From Acetobacter sicerae (GTDB taxonomy: Bacteria; Pseudomonadota; Alphaproteobacteria; Acetobacterales; Acetobacteraceae): a stretch of DNA of 64,000 nucleotides. Shown one piece after another: positions 28,714 through 37,949 of this stretch. Under the pieces are notes generated by a model, which did no database searches, had not been told where the DNA came from, and was given only the letters and a program-made list of their open reading frames with translations. Each line of letters opens with the position of its first letter. Position 1 is the first letter of the stretch. The position numbers and the translations under genes are program-made. The stretch spans positions 124,001 to 188,000 of the forward strand of contig NZ_JAAABN010000007.1 of assembly GCF_011516765.1 (NCBI RefSeq), read 5' to 3'.

Positions 28714-29829
28714 TCACCCGCATATCACACCGAAGATGGCATCCTTAATGATGGCGGTCATAGAACCACGGCGCATTGCCTGTTGCATGGCCGGTGTTAT
28801 CTCACGGTAAATTTTTTGACCATCATCCAAAATCAGTTCTTCACAAGTATGACCATTCACAATAAGAGAAGGGTCTATGTTTTTTGTATATTTCCTCGGA
28901 AAATGTAATCGTTTAAAAGCATCTAGTCTATTCTGGATTCCTTTTGCTTCATAAATCCGTATCATCATGGAAAGTGGTATCATTCTGTTCAGATAAACCT
29001 TTTCAGCTAAATCGGCTTGTTTTTTTAGGGGGCTGTCTTTTTCGGCAAGATTAGAAAATATTTTAGTAAAAGACAAATAAAAATCACGGCGTTCTTTAAT
29101 GCGCGTCATGTTTATATGAATACGATGCGCAAGTTTTTCTTTCCACGTGCGAGCAGAGACACCGTAGACATTGTTGCCGTGCTGACGATATAGAATTAAT
29201 GACTTGTCAATTCTGGACACCGTTCCTAAAGCCGCAGCAAGTATAAAAAACCATGTATCATGGGCAAGTGGCTTGTGATTTTCTTCTGGTTGCTGAGGTC
29301 GGTCTTGATACGGAACATCATGAATTAATTCCGAACGGATCATAAGTGTATTTCCGCATGCTCCACGAATCAGATCGAGGGTAAGCGGCTGCACGACCTC
29401 ATCATGAGTAATTCCTTGATCCCATTCTCCTAAAGGGCGTAAATTTTCGTCGACCAAAATTTGTTTATGAATTGTCAGGAGACTTCCGTCTTCTATAATT
29501 CTGTCGTGAGCAATTTTTAATTTTTCAGGTAGCCACACATCATCCTGATCACAAAAAGCAATCAGATCTCCTTCACAATGGGAGGCGCAGAACAGAAAAT
29601 TATCTGAGAATCCGAGATTTTTTTCTTTAGCCAGAATTCGTACCGGAAAGGACGCTCTTTGTGCGAATTCACGGACTATCTGAAGCGTCTCATCGGTTGA
29701 CCCATCGTCACTGACAACCAGTTCAGAAGGCTGCATTGTCTGCAGGGCTATGCTGTCAAGTTGCTCACGGAGATACCGGGCACCATTATATGTAGCAAGT
29801 GCGACTGAGATTTTCATATTTCTGCTCAT
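28714..29829 (-). CDS. Glycosyltransferase family 2 (rhamnosyltransferase-like)
   Basis: 371 residues. GT-A fold: ISVALATYNGARYLREQLDSI, VSDDGSTDET and FCDQDDVWLPEKL (metal-binding DxD-type and following motif), closest in style to O-antigen/EPS rhamnosyltransferases. Cytosolic, acting on a lipid-linked sugar. It begins nine bases after the flippase stop, so the two are co-transcribed. ATG 29817 is an alternative start. AT-rich. Confidence 0.87.
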   Translation of the reverse strand: MSRNMKISVALATYNGARYLREQLDSIALQTMQPSELVVSDDGSTDETLQIVREFAQRASFPVRILAKEKNLGFSDNFLFCASHCEGDLIAFCDQDDVWLPEKLKIAHDRIIEDGSLLTIHKQILVDENLRPLGEWDQGITHDEVVQPLTLDLIRGACGNTLMIRSELIHDVPYQDRPQQPEENHKPLAHDTWFFILAAALGTVSRIDKSLILYRQHGNNVYGVSARTWKEKLAHRIHINMTRIKERRDFYLSFTKIFSNLAEKDSPLKKQADLAEKVYLNRMIPLSMMIRIYEAKGIQNRLDAFKRLHFPRKYTKNIDPSLIVNGHTCEELILDDGQKIYREITPAMQQAMRRGSMTAIIKDAIFGVICG

Positions 29830-29837
29830 ATCCGACC

Positions 29838-31292
29838 TTACAAGCCAAGTTTTTTGCGCATCGTCTCGTTGAAGACAGGATCAAGCTGCAAGGCAGCGAA
29901 AAGAAAAGCCAGAAAAGCCACGATAGAGACCGTTGTGGCCATCAGAGGCGTCATGGGAACGAGCAGGGCCAACAGAAGAGAGCCGCTCATCATCGCGACC
30001 ACGGGAAGCAGGTGGAGCATTTTTCGTGTAATGCAGTGGCTGAGATTGAGCAGAACAAGAGCATTTATCGTAACGCGTAGTGTCCATGCCATAGCCGCCC
30101 CCGGCAGCCCGAAAAAATGAATGGAAATCCAGAGTGTTATTAGAAAAGGTAATATTTCAATCATACCCACAATGGCTGTTACATGAGGACGACCTTGGGC
30201 CTGCAGGAAATTGTAGGGAATGAATGCTACGCCATTGGTCCATGCGCCAAACAACAGGATTTCGGCGACGGTGCCAGATTCAACGGCGAATTTCTCTCCA
30301 ATCCAGAAATGGAGAAAGGTGAAGGAGAAAAGAATAGCCGGTCCGCAGATAACGGCGAAGCCATAGGCCAGAGCGCCAACTGACTTCTGCGTTGTATCGA
30401 CAGCTTCCTCATGAGTGGCTCGGGAAAGGCGTGGGAAAAGGGTTCGTGCGAGAGCAGTTGCAGCCACCTGAGAACGAATCGCCAGTGTCATGGGGACGGA
30501 GTATTTTGCTACGGCTGCGGCATTGAGCATCGCACCGATAACGACCTGATTAAGAGAATCCAGAATTGGATTGAGAAAAGCGGAAATGCTGACCCAGGAT
30601 CCGTAACCAAAAAGTTTCTTTAGCCATTCCATGCTGAAATCCTGAATTCGTAGTTCCTTCTCTTTCTGAGCGACCAGAATAAAACCGCTCATGACGAAAA
30701 TGACTCTTGAAAGCAGAATGGCTGGAATAACTATGGTCAAAGAGGGCGTAATTAACCACGCGCAAGCAAGAGGAAGTATCTGACTAATGATATTGCCGGT
30801 TGTCCCCAGTATATTGGCGGCCAGAAAACGTTCGCGCGACTCAAGTGCTCCGATCAGCACGCCTCCAAGCATTCCGAAAGGCAGCATTGCTGCCATCCAA
30901 GGGTAGGCTTGTTGCGTTTCATGGATTAAATCAGGTTCAATTTTAACAACATGGAGAAGAATAAATCCTCCGAGAAAATACATGCCAAGACCACCGACAG
31001 TACCCATCATCATGTTGGAATACAGTGTCGTCATAAATACTTTTGATCTACTGCGTATATCTTCTTCCGGCAGGCGGGCCAGCGCGTTTGCGGACGCGCG
31101 CGACATGCCAAAATCAAGAAATCCAAAGTAACCCAGAAGAACCCAACTGAGGGTTACAATGCCGTAGCGTGAGAGACCTAATAAATGAATATATAATGGG
31201 ACTGTTGCCAAGGAAATTATTATGGGAAGAATAGACCCAAGAGCATTATAGATGAAATTCATAGTGCTTTTAGAGGAGTTCATTAAATGCAC
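29838..31292 (-). CDS. Wzx-type oligosaccharide flippase
   Basis: 484 residues with about 12-14 hydrophobic helices. The N-terminal NFIYNALGSILPIIISLATVPLYI and LSRYGIVTLSWVLLGYFGFLDFGMSRA match polysaccharide exporter (MATE-like) flippases. It should flip undecaprenyl-linked repeat units to the periplasm for polymerisation. It heads the leftward flippase-GT2-GT32 group. No Wzy polymerase or Wza/Wzc genes are in this window. Confidence 0.88.
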   Translation of the reverse strand: MHLMNSSKSTMNFIYNALGSILPIIISLATVPLYIHLLGLSRYGIVTLSWVLLGYFGFLDFGMSRASANALARLPEEDIRSRSKVFMTTLYSNMMMGTVGGLGMYFLGGFILLHVVKIEPDLIHETQQAYPWMAAMLPFGMLGGVLIGALESRERFLAANILGTTGNIISQILPLACAWLITPSLTIVIPAILLSRVIFVMSGFILVAQKEKELRIQDFSMEWLKKLFGYGSWVSISAFLNPILDSLNQVVIGAMLNAAAVAKYSVPMTLAIRSQVAATALARTLFPRLSRATHEEAVDTTQKSVGALAYGFAVICGPAILFSFTFLHFWIGEKFAVESGTVAEILLFGAWTNGVAFIPYNFLQAQGRPHVTAIVGMIEILPFLITLWISIHFFGLPGAAMAWTLRVTINALVLLNLSHCITRKMLHLLPVVAMMSGSLLLALLVPMTPLMATTVSIVAFLAFLFAALQLDPVFNETMRKKLGL

Positions 31293-31859
31293 CTGTCGTG
31301 TTGCGAATGCGCTAGCAGTGAGGCGCTCACTTTTTGTGTTGACTCAGAAGGAGAGCTTTCTGTTTTATGACTGATAGTTTCTGAGATGACAACGGTATCA
31401 ATTTTCTTGATCATGAGGGATATCTGAGAGGATTGTTATTGTTGGCGGAGCGATTGAACAACTGATTGATCGCCATGCTATGGGTTGATTTCATCCTCGT
31501 CTGGTATGCTGATTGACTGGGCTTTGATCTTTTTTTCTTTGCACTGCAATATGCGTGGAGTGGTGTTTGTTTGGAACGCCGTACCACTGTGTTAATCCTT
31601 TCGAGAAACAGGATGCGGTGCATGGCGTGGACAATAGTGCGCCAGATCGATTCTGCAGTCACTCGTTTGCCTTCGACCATCTAGATGAGTAGTTCAACTT
31701 TAGGTCGGTTAATCCGCCCAGATAAAAGAGGTATTCATTAACGTCAAAAATCCGGCGACCTCGTGCGTTTACCGTATTTCTTGATTTGTAATAGATTAGG
31801 TGCATACAAACAATCAAAACAAAATCTTTTAAGTCCTTCAGTCTTTTCTGAAAAATAAT
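31293..31859. other. 567-bp AT-rich gap inside the polysaccharide cluster
   Basis: Separates two leftward glycosyltransferase groups and should hold the promoter of the flippase group. An 89-codon frame on the minus strand (31411-31680) has no recognisable domain, a very basic composition and no clear ribosome-binding site, so I do not call it. Possibly decayed coding DNA. Confidence 0.5.
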
Positions 31860-32828
31860 CTACCTCTTGAGATGACGTGTAATCCTTTTTTGAAGAGCGA
31901 GTCGAATAGAGTGGAGCGCGTGTAGCATAAATACCGGCCGTTTTACTGAACGGCTGACTAACCCTTTGATATCCCCTTTGCGGATAGCGATAGAAAAAAA
32001 ATAGGCGTCATCAAGTCGCATCAGACCACTAGCACGTTTTTTGAGTAAGCTAGCCAGTTCAGGATGCCCTACAATTCCGGCCTGATGTGTGAGAGCGAGA
32101 GCGGAACTGGCGAGTGCGTCGTAAGCTATGCTGGTACGCGTCAGGTCAGACAGTTTCTTGCTGATCGTACCGGAGCGCTGTGTGTAAAGATAAAGCGGTT
32201 GGTCAATCAGAATAAATCGACAACCTTTTAAAAAAAGACTGATGATAAAAGAAAAATCCTCTCCATGACGAATGTCGGTACGGTAGCGTAGTCCTGTTTT
32301 TTCAATAAATGCGCGTCGAAAAGCAGGTTTTAGTAGTCCCCAGTCCATGGATTTTCCATCCACCACATTATGGCTCAGGAAATCTTCCAGCGTGATAGAT
32401 TTTTCATTGAAGCCTTGTGTCGCTCTAGCTGGCTCAGTTACGCAGGCTGCCCCAGAATCATAATACAGCAGGTCGTCGGCAAGAATATCAGCCGATGAAC
32501 GATCTATTGTTGCGGCAAACTGCTCCAGACGGTTCGGAGCAAAAGCATCGTCTGCATCGAGAACAGCAATCCAGTCACCGGTTGCATTTTCAAAGCCAAG
32601 ATTTCTGGCTGCTGAAGGGCCTCCGTTTTTAGAGGTTTTCAGCAACCGTATGCGAGGATCTTTTTCCGCCAGATTTGCAACTTTGTCGTAAGTGCCGTCG
32701 GTAGAGCAGTCGTCGATGACCAGAATTTCCTTTGGCGACACCGTCTGAATCTGGGCCGAGCGAATAGCCCGGTCCAGAAAGGTTTTAGCATTGTAGGCAG
32801 GAATGATAATAGAGAACGTAATGGTCAT
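31860..32828 (-). CDS. Glycosyltransferase family 2
   Basis: 322 residues. FSIIIPAYNAKTFLDRAIRS, VIDDCSTDGTYDKV and VLDADDAFAPNRL give the nucleotide- and metal-binding motifs of a GT-A inverting transferase. The C-terminal ~90 residues are basic and helical, suggesting membrane association. Its ATG overlaps the end of the upstream GumK-GT4 gene by 4 bp, so both are translated from one message. Sugar specificity unknown. Confidence 0.87.
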   Translation of the reverse strand: MTITFSIIIPAYNAKTFLDRAIRSAQIQTVSPKEILVIDDCSTDGTYDKVANLAEKDPRIRLLKTSKNGGPSAARNLGFENATGDWIAVLDADDAFAPNRLEQFAATIDRSSADILADDLLYYDSGAACVTEPARATQGFNEKSITLEDFLSHNVVDGKSMDWGLLKPAFRRAFIEKTGLRYRTDIRHGEDFSFIISLFLKGCRFILIDQPLYLYTQRSGTISKKLSDLTRTSIAYDALASSALALTHQAGIVGHPELASLLKKRASGLMRLDDAYFFSIAIRKGDIKGLVSRSVKRPVFMLHALHSIRLALQKRITRHLKR

Positions 32829-35095
32829 TGTGCGCAGGCCCAGTCATATGCGGCTTCAAGACGTGCCGTGCAGATTCTGATATCGTGCTTTTCTTCAACA
32901 TAAGCGCGAGCATTTTTTCCAAACCGGGTCGCCAGTGAGTCATCGGTCAGGATTGTAATCAGATGACGGGCGAGGGCTTCAGTGTCTTTCTCCTGAAAAG
33001 CAAAGCCGGTTTCGGCGTCAATCATGCCCTCTGTAGCCCCCCCATTGGCGGACGTGACAACCGGGACACCGCTGGCCTGCGCTTCCAGAAGGACAAGTCC
33101 AAGCCCTTCTGCGTCACCGTTTGATGCCGTGATGCTGGGCAGACAGAAAACACGCGTTGTTTTCATAAGGGAATGAATGGTCTCACGGCTGACAGCACCC
33201 GTGAAAGTCACGGCGTCGATCGAAGCGGCCTGTTGTTCCAGAGCGGTCCTCAGCGGTCCATCTCCGGCAATAATCAACCGTGCGTCCGGCACTGCATGTC
33301 GGACCTGACGGAAAGCTTCCAGAAGGATGGAAGCCCCCTTTTTCTCTACGAGGCGGCCGACAAACAGAATGATGGGCTCGCGTTTGCCCGCCGGTGGGTC
33401 TGAAGGCTGAAAACGCTCGATATTGATGCCGATATGACAGACAGAAATACGGTTGGCGGGTACGCCGATGCGAATGGCCGCCTCGCGGATTGGTCCGGAT
33501 ACGGCGATAAAACTGACATTCGGGTGCTTTACGAGCTTTGCCAGTTTGCGAGGATAATCCTTCCAGCGATACCCACCCAGTCCGGAAGCAAACCAGTTCA
33601 TATTCGTGGTGATGTCCGATCCATGCAGGGTGACCACCAGTGGAACACCGAGACGGCGAGCAATCGGCCATGCCTCGACGCCGTCAAAGCCGAAATGGGC
33701 ATGGATGAGGCTGGGATTCACCTGTCGGGCGATCCGTATGATCCCGGGAGAAGGGAGATCAAGTCGACGGGCAATCGCGCCACATGCTTTTTGCAGAAAT
33801 GTCGCGGCACCTTTGTAGACGGATCGTACCTCCAGCCCTTCCAGAGGAAGCTTGTTGACTTCACGTTCACCAATCAGCACCGGTTTCCAGCGATTAAGCC
33901 AGAGAGCCTGATCTCGCACGAAGGTTTCTGAAAGCGGCAGGATTTCAGTACGGTAAATGGCGACTGTCTGACCATTGGTCGCATTCACAATGCGATGTTC
34001 GGGGAAGCGTTCGGGAGCCAGCAGTCGATCTACGACTTCGCCCCATGTCGGAATATCCAGCGTGATCGGGTCGGTGCAGGTGAGAGCGCCCCGAATGGCG
34101 GTAAGGATCGACGTTTTGTTGCCGGGCACGTAGCCAAACCGGCTCCGGTCTTTCCCGGCGGCGAATTCGGGACAGACTGCCGGTTTTCCAAAAAAGGCGA
34201 ACTGCTTCAGTTTAAGGGATGTATCGAACAGATAGCGGGGTGTGTTGGCGTCTTTGTACGGCGCCACTCCGAATGCGCAGTTCTGGACATAGCCCAGTGT
34301 TTCTTCAAACGGCATTTCGTCGTGGACGATAATATTAGGGCGTTTGTCGAGTGCTTCGGCTGCCCGTCCTGCTCCGATGATATGGAAATCCAGATCGGGG
34401 AATTCCGGTGCCGCGAGATTGAAGAAACTGGCGTCGAACAGCATGGAGCCGACGGAGACGCAGGCCAGACGCCCCTTGAATGGAGAGGGACGGTTGCGCT
34501 CCATCAGATCCCGATCCACACCCTGTGGGGCGAAGATTGCATTCCGGCTGTGAGGCATTCCCTCAAGCAGAAGCCGTGAGGGCAGGCGAACGAGGTCTAT
34601 CTTGTCAAAATTACGGGCAAACTCTTTCTGGATCGTTTGAGCTGCTCCGACTACGGAAAGGTCATCGGAAGCGAGATAGATAATCCGGGCTTTCGGATTC
34701 AGGCGTTTCACGTCAGAAATGTAGACCGCCGCCATGCCGGATTCGATGAAGACTACGTCCGCCTGCTGTATCCATTGCTTCAGGATGGAGGGCATGCGCC
34801 AGCGGTAGAAACGGAACATTGTCGCTTCTACTGGCCCCATACCGGGCTTCATGATTCTGAACGGATGCCATAAACCGCGCTGGAGATAGCACTCAACGCC
34901 ATTGTCGATTTCGACGCGATTGGCGCGTGATGCGAGATCCGTTCGTGTGTCGCCGCGATGTTCGGAAAGACGACTGAGACCGGTGGAATAGAATCTCACC
35001 TGACCGCGTTTTGCCAGTTCGGTGGCGATGAAATGCACGCTGGCCTTGCGGCGGGAACGGAAGTCATGCACAGAAAGGACAAGAAAGTTCGTCAT
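32825..35095 (-). CDS. GumK-like glucuronosyltransferase fused to a GT4 glycosyltransferase
   Basis: 756 residues, about twice the size of a normal transferase. Residues ~1-370 (VLSVHDFRSRRKASVHFIATELAKRG, IYLASDDLSVVGAAQTI, DTSLKLKQFAFFGKPAV) read as GumK/GT70, which adds glucuronic acid to the lipid-linked xanthan/acetan repeat. Residues ~375-756 are a GT4 GT-B enzyme with LIHAHFGFDGVEAWPIA, FVGRLVEKKGASILLEAF and EGLGLVLLEAQASGVPVV. ATG 35095 is preferred because the longer frame begins with TTG 35128. A linked pair could add two sugars of one side chain in succession. Confidence 0.85.
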   Translation of the reverse strand: MTNFLVLSVHDFRSRRKASVHFIATELAKRGQVRFYSTGLSRLSEHRGDTRTDLASRANRVEIDNGVECYLQRGLWHPFRIMKPGMGPVEATMFRFYRWRMPSILKQWIQQADVVFIESGMAAVYISDVKRLNPKARIIYLASDDLSVVGAAQTIQKEFARNFDKIDLVRLPSRLLLEGMPHSRNAIFAPQGVDRDLMERNRPSPFKGRLACVSVGSMLFDASFFNLAAPEFPDLDFHIIGAGRAAEALDKRPNIIVHDEMPFEETLGYVQNCAFGVAPYKDANTPRYLFDTSLKLKQFAFFGKPAVCPEFAAGKDRSRFGYVPGNKTSILTAIRGALTCTDPITLDIPTWGEVVDRLLAPERFPEHRIVNATNGQTVAIYRTEILPLSETFVRDQALWLNRWKPVLIGEREVNKLPLEGLEVRSVYKGAATFLQKACGAIARRLDLPSPGIIRIARQVNPSLIHAHFGFDGVEAWPIARRLGVPLVVTLHGSDITTNMNWFASGLGGYRWKDYPRKLAKLVKHPNVSFIAVSGPIREAAIRIGVPANRISVCHIGINIERFQPSDPPAGKREPIILFVGRLVEKKGASILLEAFRQVRHAVPDARLIIAGDGPLRTALEQQAASIDAVTFTGAVSRETIHSLMKTTRVFCLPSITASNGDAEGLGLVLLEAQASGVPVVTSANGGATEGMIDAETGFAFQEKDTEALARHLITILTDDSLATRFGKNARAYVEEKHDIRICTARLEAAYDWACAQ

Positions 35096-35371
35096 GGTGA
35101 AGCGTGTTTCCCCCGTTTGCGGAAACAACGCAACAGGCGTCTTTCCCGCAAACCGATCATTGCCATTCTGACCTGCATAATCAACAGGTTGAGATTGAAT
35201 AAATCGATTGTTTCATGGATCGATCAAGGCGTCCGTATGATTGGGATGACATAATTTTAAAGTCTGATAGTGGATATTTATTGATATGATTAAGATATTT
35301 ACCAATGCGACAGGATATGTCCGGTTCTGTGTGATCGTTTGATGGTATTTTTATTGGGCCGGAGAAAATAA

Positions 35372-36364
35372 ATGAAACTGATCCGTTTCGTATCATGCTT
35401 CGTTATCGGAGCTTCATGTCTTGCGACTGGGCAGGTCAGCGCAGCGCCAGTGGCTGGCATTAATCTGTCCGCAGCCGCGTTTGCCAGCAACAAAGTGCCG
35501 GGGCGTGACGGCTGGGATTACATGTTTCCCCGACAGGGAGAGATTGATTATTTTACTGAAGCCGGGATGAAGCTGATTCGTCTTCCCGTGCTCTGGGAGC
35601 GGCTGCAACCCCAGCCTTTATCCGACCTTGACCCCGGCTATCTCGCGCACATTCAGAATGTGGTTGCGATGGCGAAAGCCGGTCAGGCAAAGGTCATCAT
35701 CGATCTGCATAATTACGGCGCATATGGCGGCCAGCTTATCGGGTCGGACGCGGTCAAGGTCGATGCCTTTGTTGATATCTGGGTAAAGCTGGCGCGGGTT
35801 TTTGGTAACGATACCGACGTTCTCTTTGGTTTAATGAATGAACCGAAGCTTGCCTCTGCAGGGGACTGGGCGGGTATCCAGCAGAAAGTCATCAACGCGG
35901 TCAGGGCCGCTGGCGCAACAAACCTGATTACCGTGTCCGGTATAAACTGGGATGGGGCACATAATTTTCCTCAGGTGAACGGGGAGGCGCTGGCGACTCT
36001 TACTGATCCGCTCCACGCTCTGATTTTTGAGGCGCATGAATATTTCGATCAAGACAGTTCAGGGCGCTCGGCGGAGTGCATACCGGAAGATCAGGTGGAA
36101 GCCCGTCTGGCACCGTTCACTGACTGGCTGGAGGCTCACAAGGCGAAGGGTCTGCTCGGTGAGTTCGGTGTCAGTAGCAATGACGGATGCCTGGCCGATC
36201 TTCGAGTTGCCCTGAACTTCATCAATCAGACGTCAGACGTCTGGTATGGCTGGACTTACTGGGCTGGCGGTCCTTTGTGGGGAAATTATATGTATTCGGT
36301 GGCGCCCGGGAAGGACGGAAGCGAGAAACCCCAGATGGCTGTGCTGAAGCAGTTTGCGGAATAG
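35372..36364 (+). CDS. Secreted glycoside hydrolase family 5 (endoglucanase-like)
   Basis: 330 residues. Signal peptide (MKLIRFVSCFVIGASCLATG...SA), then a (beta/alpha)8 barrel: LIRLPVLWERLQP, IIDLHNYGAYGG, acid/base E157 in GLMNEPKLA, HEYFDQDSSG and nucleophile E264 in LLGEFGVSS. These are the GH5 catalytic residues for cleaving beta-1,4-glucan-type bonds. It is divergent from the exopolysaccharide transferases, so its natural substrate may be the exported polymer or cellulose. GGAG precedes the ATG. Confidence 0.9.
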   Translation: MKLIRFVSCFVIGASCLATGQVSAAPVAGINLSAAAFASNKVPGRDGWDYMFPRQGEIDYFTEAGMKLIRLPVLWERLQPQPLSDLDPGYLAHIQNVVAMAKAGQAKVIIDLHNYGAYGGQLIGSDAVKVDAFVDIWVKLARVFGNDTDVLFGLMNEPKLASAGDWAGIQQKVINAVRAAGATNLITVSGINWDGAHNFPQVNGEALATLTDPLHALIFEAHEYFDQDSSGRSAECIPEDQVEARLAPFTDWLEAHKAKGLLGEFGVSSNDGCLADLRVALNFINQTSDVWYGWTYWAGGPLWGNYMYSVAPGKDGSEKPQMAVLKQFAE

Positions 36365-36388
36365 CCTCGGCAGCAGACCTGTTTCTGT

Positions 36389-36409
36389 GGGGCCAGCCAA
36401 GCTGGCCCC
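36389..36409 (+). terminator. Strong hairpin after GH5 gene
   Basis: GGGGCCAGC-CAA-GCTGGCCCC, a perfect 9-bp GC stem, 24 bases after the GH5 stop. There is only a short CTT after it, so it may be a terminator or the 5' hairpin of the hsp20 leader. Confidence 0.5.
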
Positions 36410-36450
36410 CTTGCATGCCACGACAGGAACTCCATATCCTTACAAACAAG

Positions 36451-36506
36451 CCGGTCGCCCAAGCGGGACCGGTCAGAGAGTGTCTCGCTCACTGGAGGAG
36501 GCTGAA
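36451..36506 (+). promoter_or_regulatory. ROSE-like RNA thermometer in the hsp20 leader
   Basis: The Shine-Dalgarno GGAGGAG (36494-36500) is masked: CTC (36484-36486) and CTC (36488-36490) pair with G98-A99-G100 and G95-A96-G97, leaving G36487 as a single bulge, with an ACTG loop. A bulged G facing the ribosome-binding site is the hallmark of ROSE elements that control small heat-shock genes in alphaproteobacteria. A second hairpin (36451-36456 with 36467-36472) precedes it. Heat should melt the weak bulged helix and free translation. No sigma-32 promoter was located. Confidence 0.75.
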
Positions 36507-36992
36507 ATGTCTGGAAGAGTGTTTGGATCGCCGATGTTTCTCGGCTTTGATCATCTTGAGACCATGCTGGAGCGTGCGTCCAAATCATCGGGGGATGGGT
36601 ATCCGCCCTATAATATCGAACAGATCAGTTCGTCGGCGTTGCGCATCACTCTCGCTGTCGCGGGGTTCACGATGGAAGACCTCCAGATCACGCAGGAGGA
36701 CAATCAGCTCGTCATCCGTGGCCGGCAGTCCGAGGATCTTCAGGGGCGCATCTTCCTGCATCGTGGCATTGCCGCCCGTCAGTTCCAGAAGTCTTTCGTG
36801 CTGGCGGAGGGGATCGATATAGGGGGTGCGTGGCTCGATAACGGATTGCTGCACATCGATTTGTTCCGTCCGGAACCTGAAGTGCGTGTAAGGCGTATTG
36901 ATATTACCAAGGGCAGCGCCGCCAAATCGGTCGCCAATGATGGTTCCGTTCCTGCATCTCCGCGAACCGTTCGTACCATAGGGGATGAATGA
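36507..36992 (+). CDS. Hsp20-family small heat-shock protein
   Basis: 161 residues. Alpha-crystallin domain at ~30-125 (YNIEQISSSALRITLAVAGF, LQITQEDNQLVIRGRQ, FLHRGIAARQFQKSFVLAEGIDIGGAWLDNGLL), as in IbpA-type chaperones that hold unfolding proteins. ATG 36507 is set by GGAGGAG six bases upstream; the longer frame begins inside the GH5 gene. Probably thermally controlled by the hairpin around that ribosome-binding site. A DUF1150 gene follows 39 bases later. Confidence 0.95.
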   Translation: MSGRVFGSPMFLGFDHLETMLERASKSSGDGYPPYNIEQISSSALRITLAVAGFTMEDLQITQEDNQLVIRGRQSEDLQGRIFLHRGIAARQFQKSFVLAEGIDIGGAWLDNGLLHIDLFRPEPEVRVRRIDITKGSAAKSVANDGSVPASPRTVRTIGDE

Positions 36993-37031
36993 TTTTTTTT
37001 AATACAGTCTGGCTCAGACTAAGGGGGAGAC

Positions 37032-37280
37032 ATGCAGCATAAGACATCCGGCAATACTGCTGCCGCCCGGGATATGATTGATATCCGTAATCTGACTGAT
37101 GCGCAGTTTCTGAGTCTCGGTCTGCCCAGTCTGGTCTATGTGCGCAGAGATTCTCAGCTCGGACAGGAGGTGTTCGCAATCTACGCTGCGAATGGCGAGT
37201 TGATGGGAACCACCGAAGATAGCGACATGGTTCGGTCTGCAATTGATGAACATGCTTTGGTGGCAACTCTGCTGCATTAG
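37032..37280 (+). CDS. DUF1150-family small protein
   Basis: 82 residues: LTDAQFLSLGLPSLVYVRRD ... QEVFAIYAANGELMGTTEDSDMV is the DUF1150 pattern. In alphaproteobacteria this gene very often follows an Hsp20 gene, as here; the product has no known activity. GGGGGAGAC lies just before the ATG. The operon ends in a terminator 24 bases after the stop. Confidence 0.9.
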   Translation: MQHKTSGNTAAARDMIDIRNLTDAQFLSLGLPSLVYVRRDSQLGQEVFAIYAANGELMGTTEDSDMVRSAIDEHALVATLLH

Positions 37281-37303
37281 GCATCATTGAGTGCATCTGG
37301 AAG

Positions 37304-37342
37304 CAGGGGATGGAGTGGGTGGCCGCTCCATCCCCTGTTTTG
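37304..37342 (+). terminator. Intrinsic terminator of the hsp20 operon
   Basis: CAGGGGATGGAG (37304-37315) pairs perfectly with CTCCATCCCCTG (37326-37337), followed by TTTTG. Confidence 0.92.
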
Positions 37343-37547
37343 TAACGGATGGGCTGCTGGCCATTGAAGCTTTCGCAAAATATCCATAATTTTATAGTCA
37401 ATTATTGGAAATATAAGATGTTGTGATGAGGTGTCCTGATCTCTTCTGGTTACGATTAGGGGACTGAATTGGTGTTGCAGTGTCAGCATATATCCAGAAA
37501 GACTGCGTTTTGGTATAAAATGACATTAAACTGGAAGGGTTTCCACG

Positions 37548-37916
37548 GTGAAGAGAGTTATAATTCTGTTTTCTATTGGCGCTTTGTTTTTTTGTTCAAA
37601 CGTAGCAATGGCGCAGGAAGAAGATAGTGACTACGGTGAGTTGATCCGGAAAGTAACTACCAAAGCAACATGCTTGGATTACCTGAATGAAGAACATGAT
37701 AATTATTCAGGTAATAAAATGGCGGAATCCCAGGCTCCAGACGAAGTGACGAAAGGGCTTTCCAAATCCATCAGGGACGAATGTCAGAAATCCCCAAAGG
37801 AAAGCCTTAAAAATGCTGTTTCCAAGGTGAAAAAGACCTACACCAGCAAGCTGTCAGAGATAATGGAGAGAGTTCAGGACGATAAGGACGCCCTGCACAA
37901 AGGCGGCGGAGTGTAA
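37548..37916 (+). CDS. Small periplasmic protein, possibly HdeA/HdeB-like
   Basis: 122 residues from a GTG start. Signal peptide MKRVIILFSIGALFFCSNVAMA, then an acidic, lysine-rich helical body with only two mature cysteines (TCLDYL and ECQKSPKESLKNAV). The spacing and the C-K-x-P-x-x-x-L segment recall the acid-chaperone HdeA/HdeB family, whose two cysteines form a disulphide. The match is partial, so this is tentative. An acid-stress role would suit an acetic acid bacterium. Confidence 0.6.
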   Translation: MKRVIILFSIGALFFCSNVAMAQEEDSDYGELIRKVTTKATCLDYLNEEHDNYSGNKMAESQAPDEVTKGLSKSIRDECQKSPKESLKNAVSKVKKTYTSKLSEIMERVQDDKDALHKGGGV

Positions 37917-37949
37917 TAGCTCCTGAACTGGTTTTTGAATGGTGAAATT

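Noticed and set aside
31411..31680. 89-codon basic protein in the EPS gap
   Set aside because: No domain, no clear ribosome-binding site, in a region with other signs of decay.
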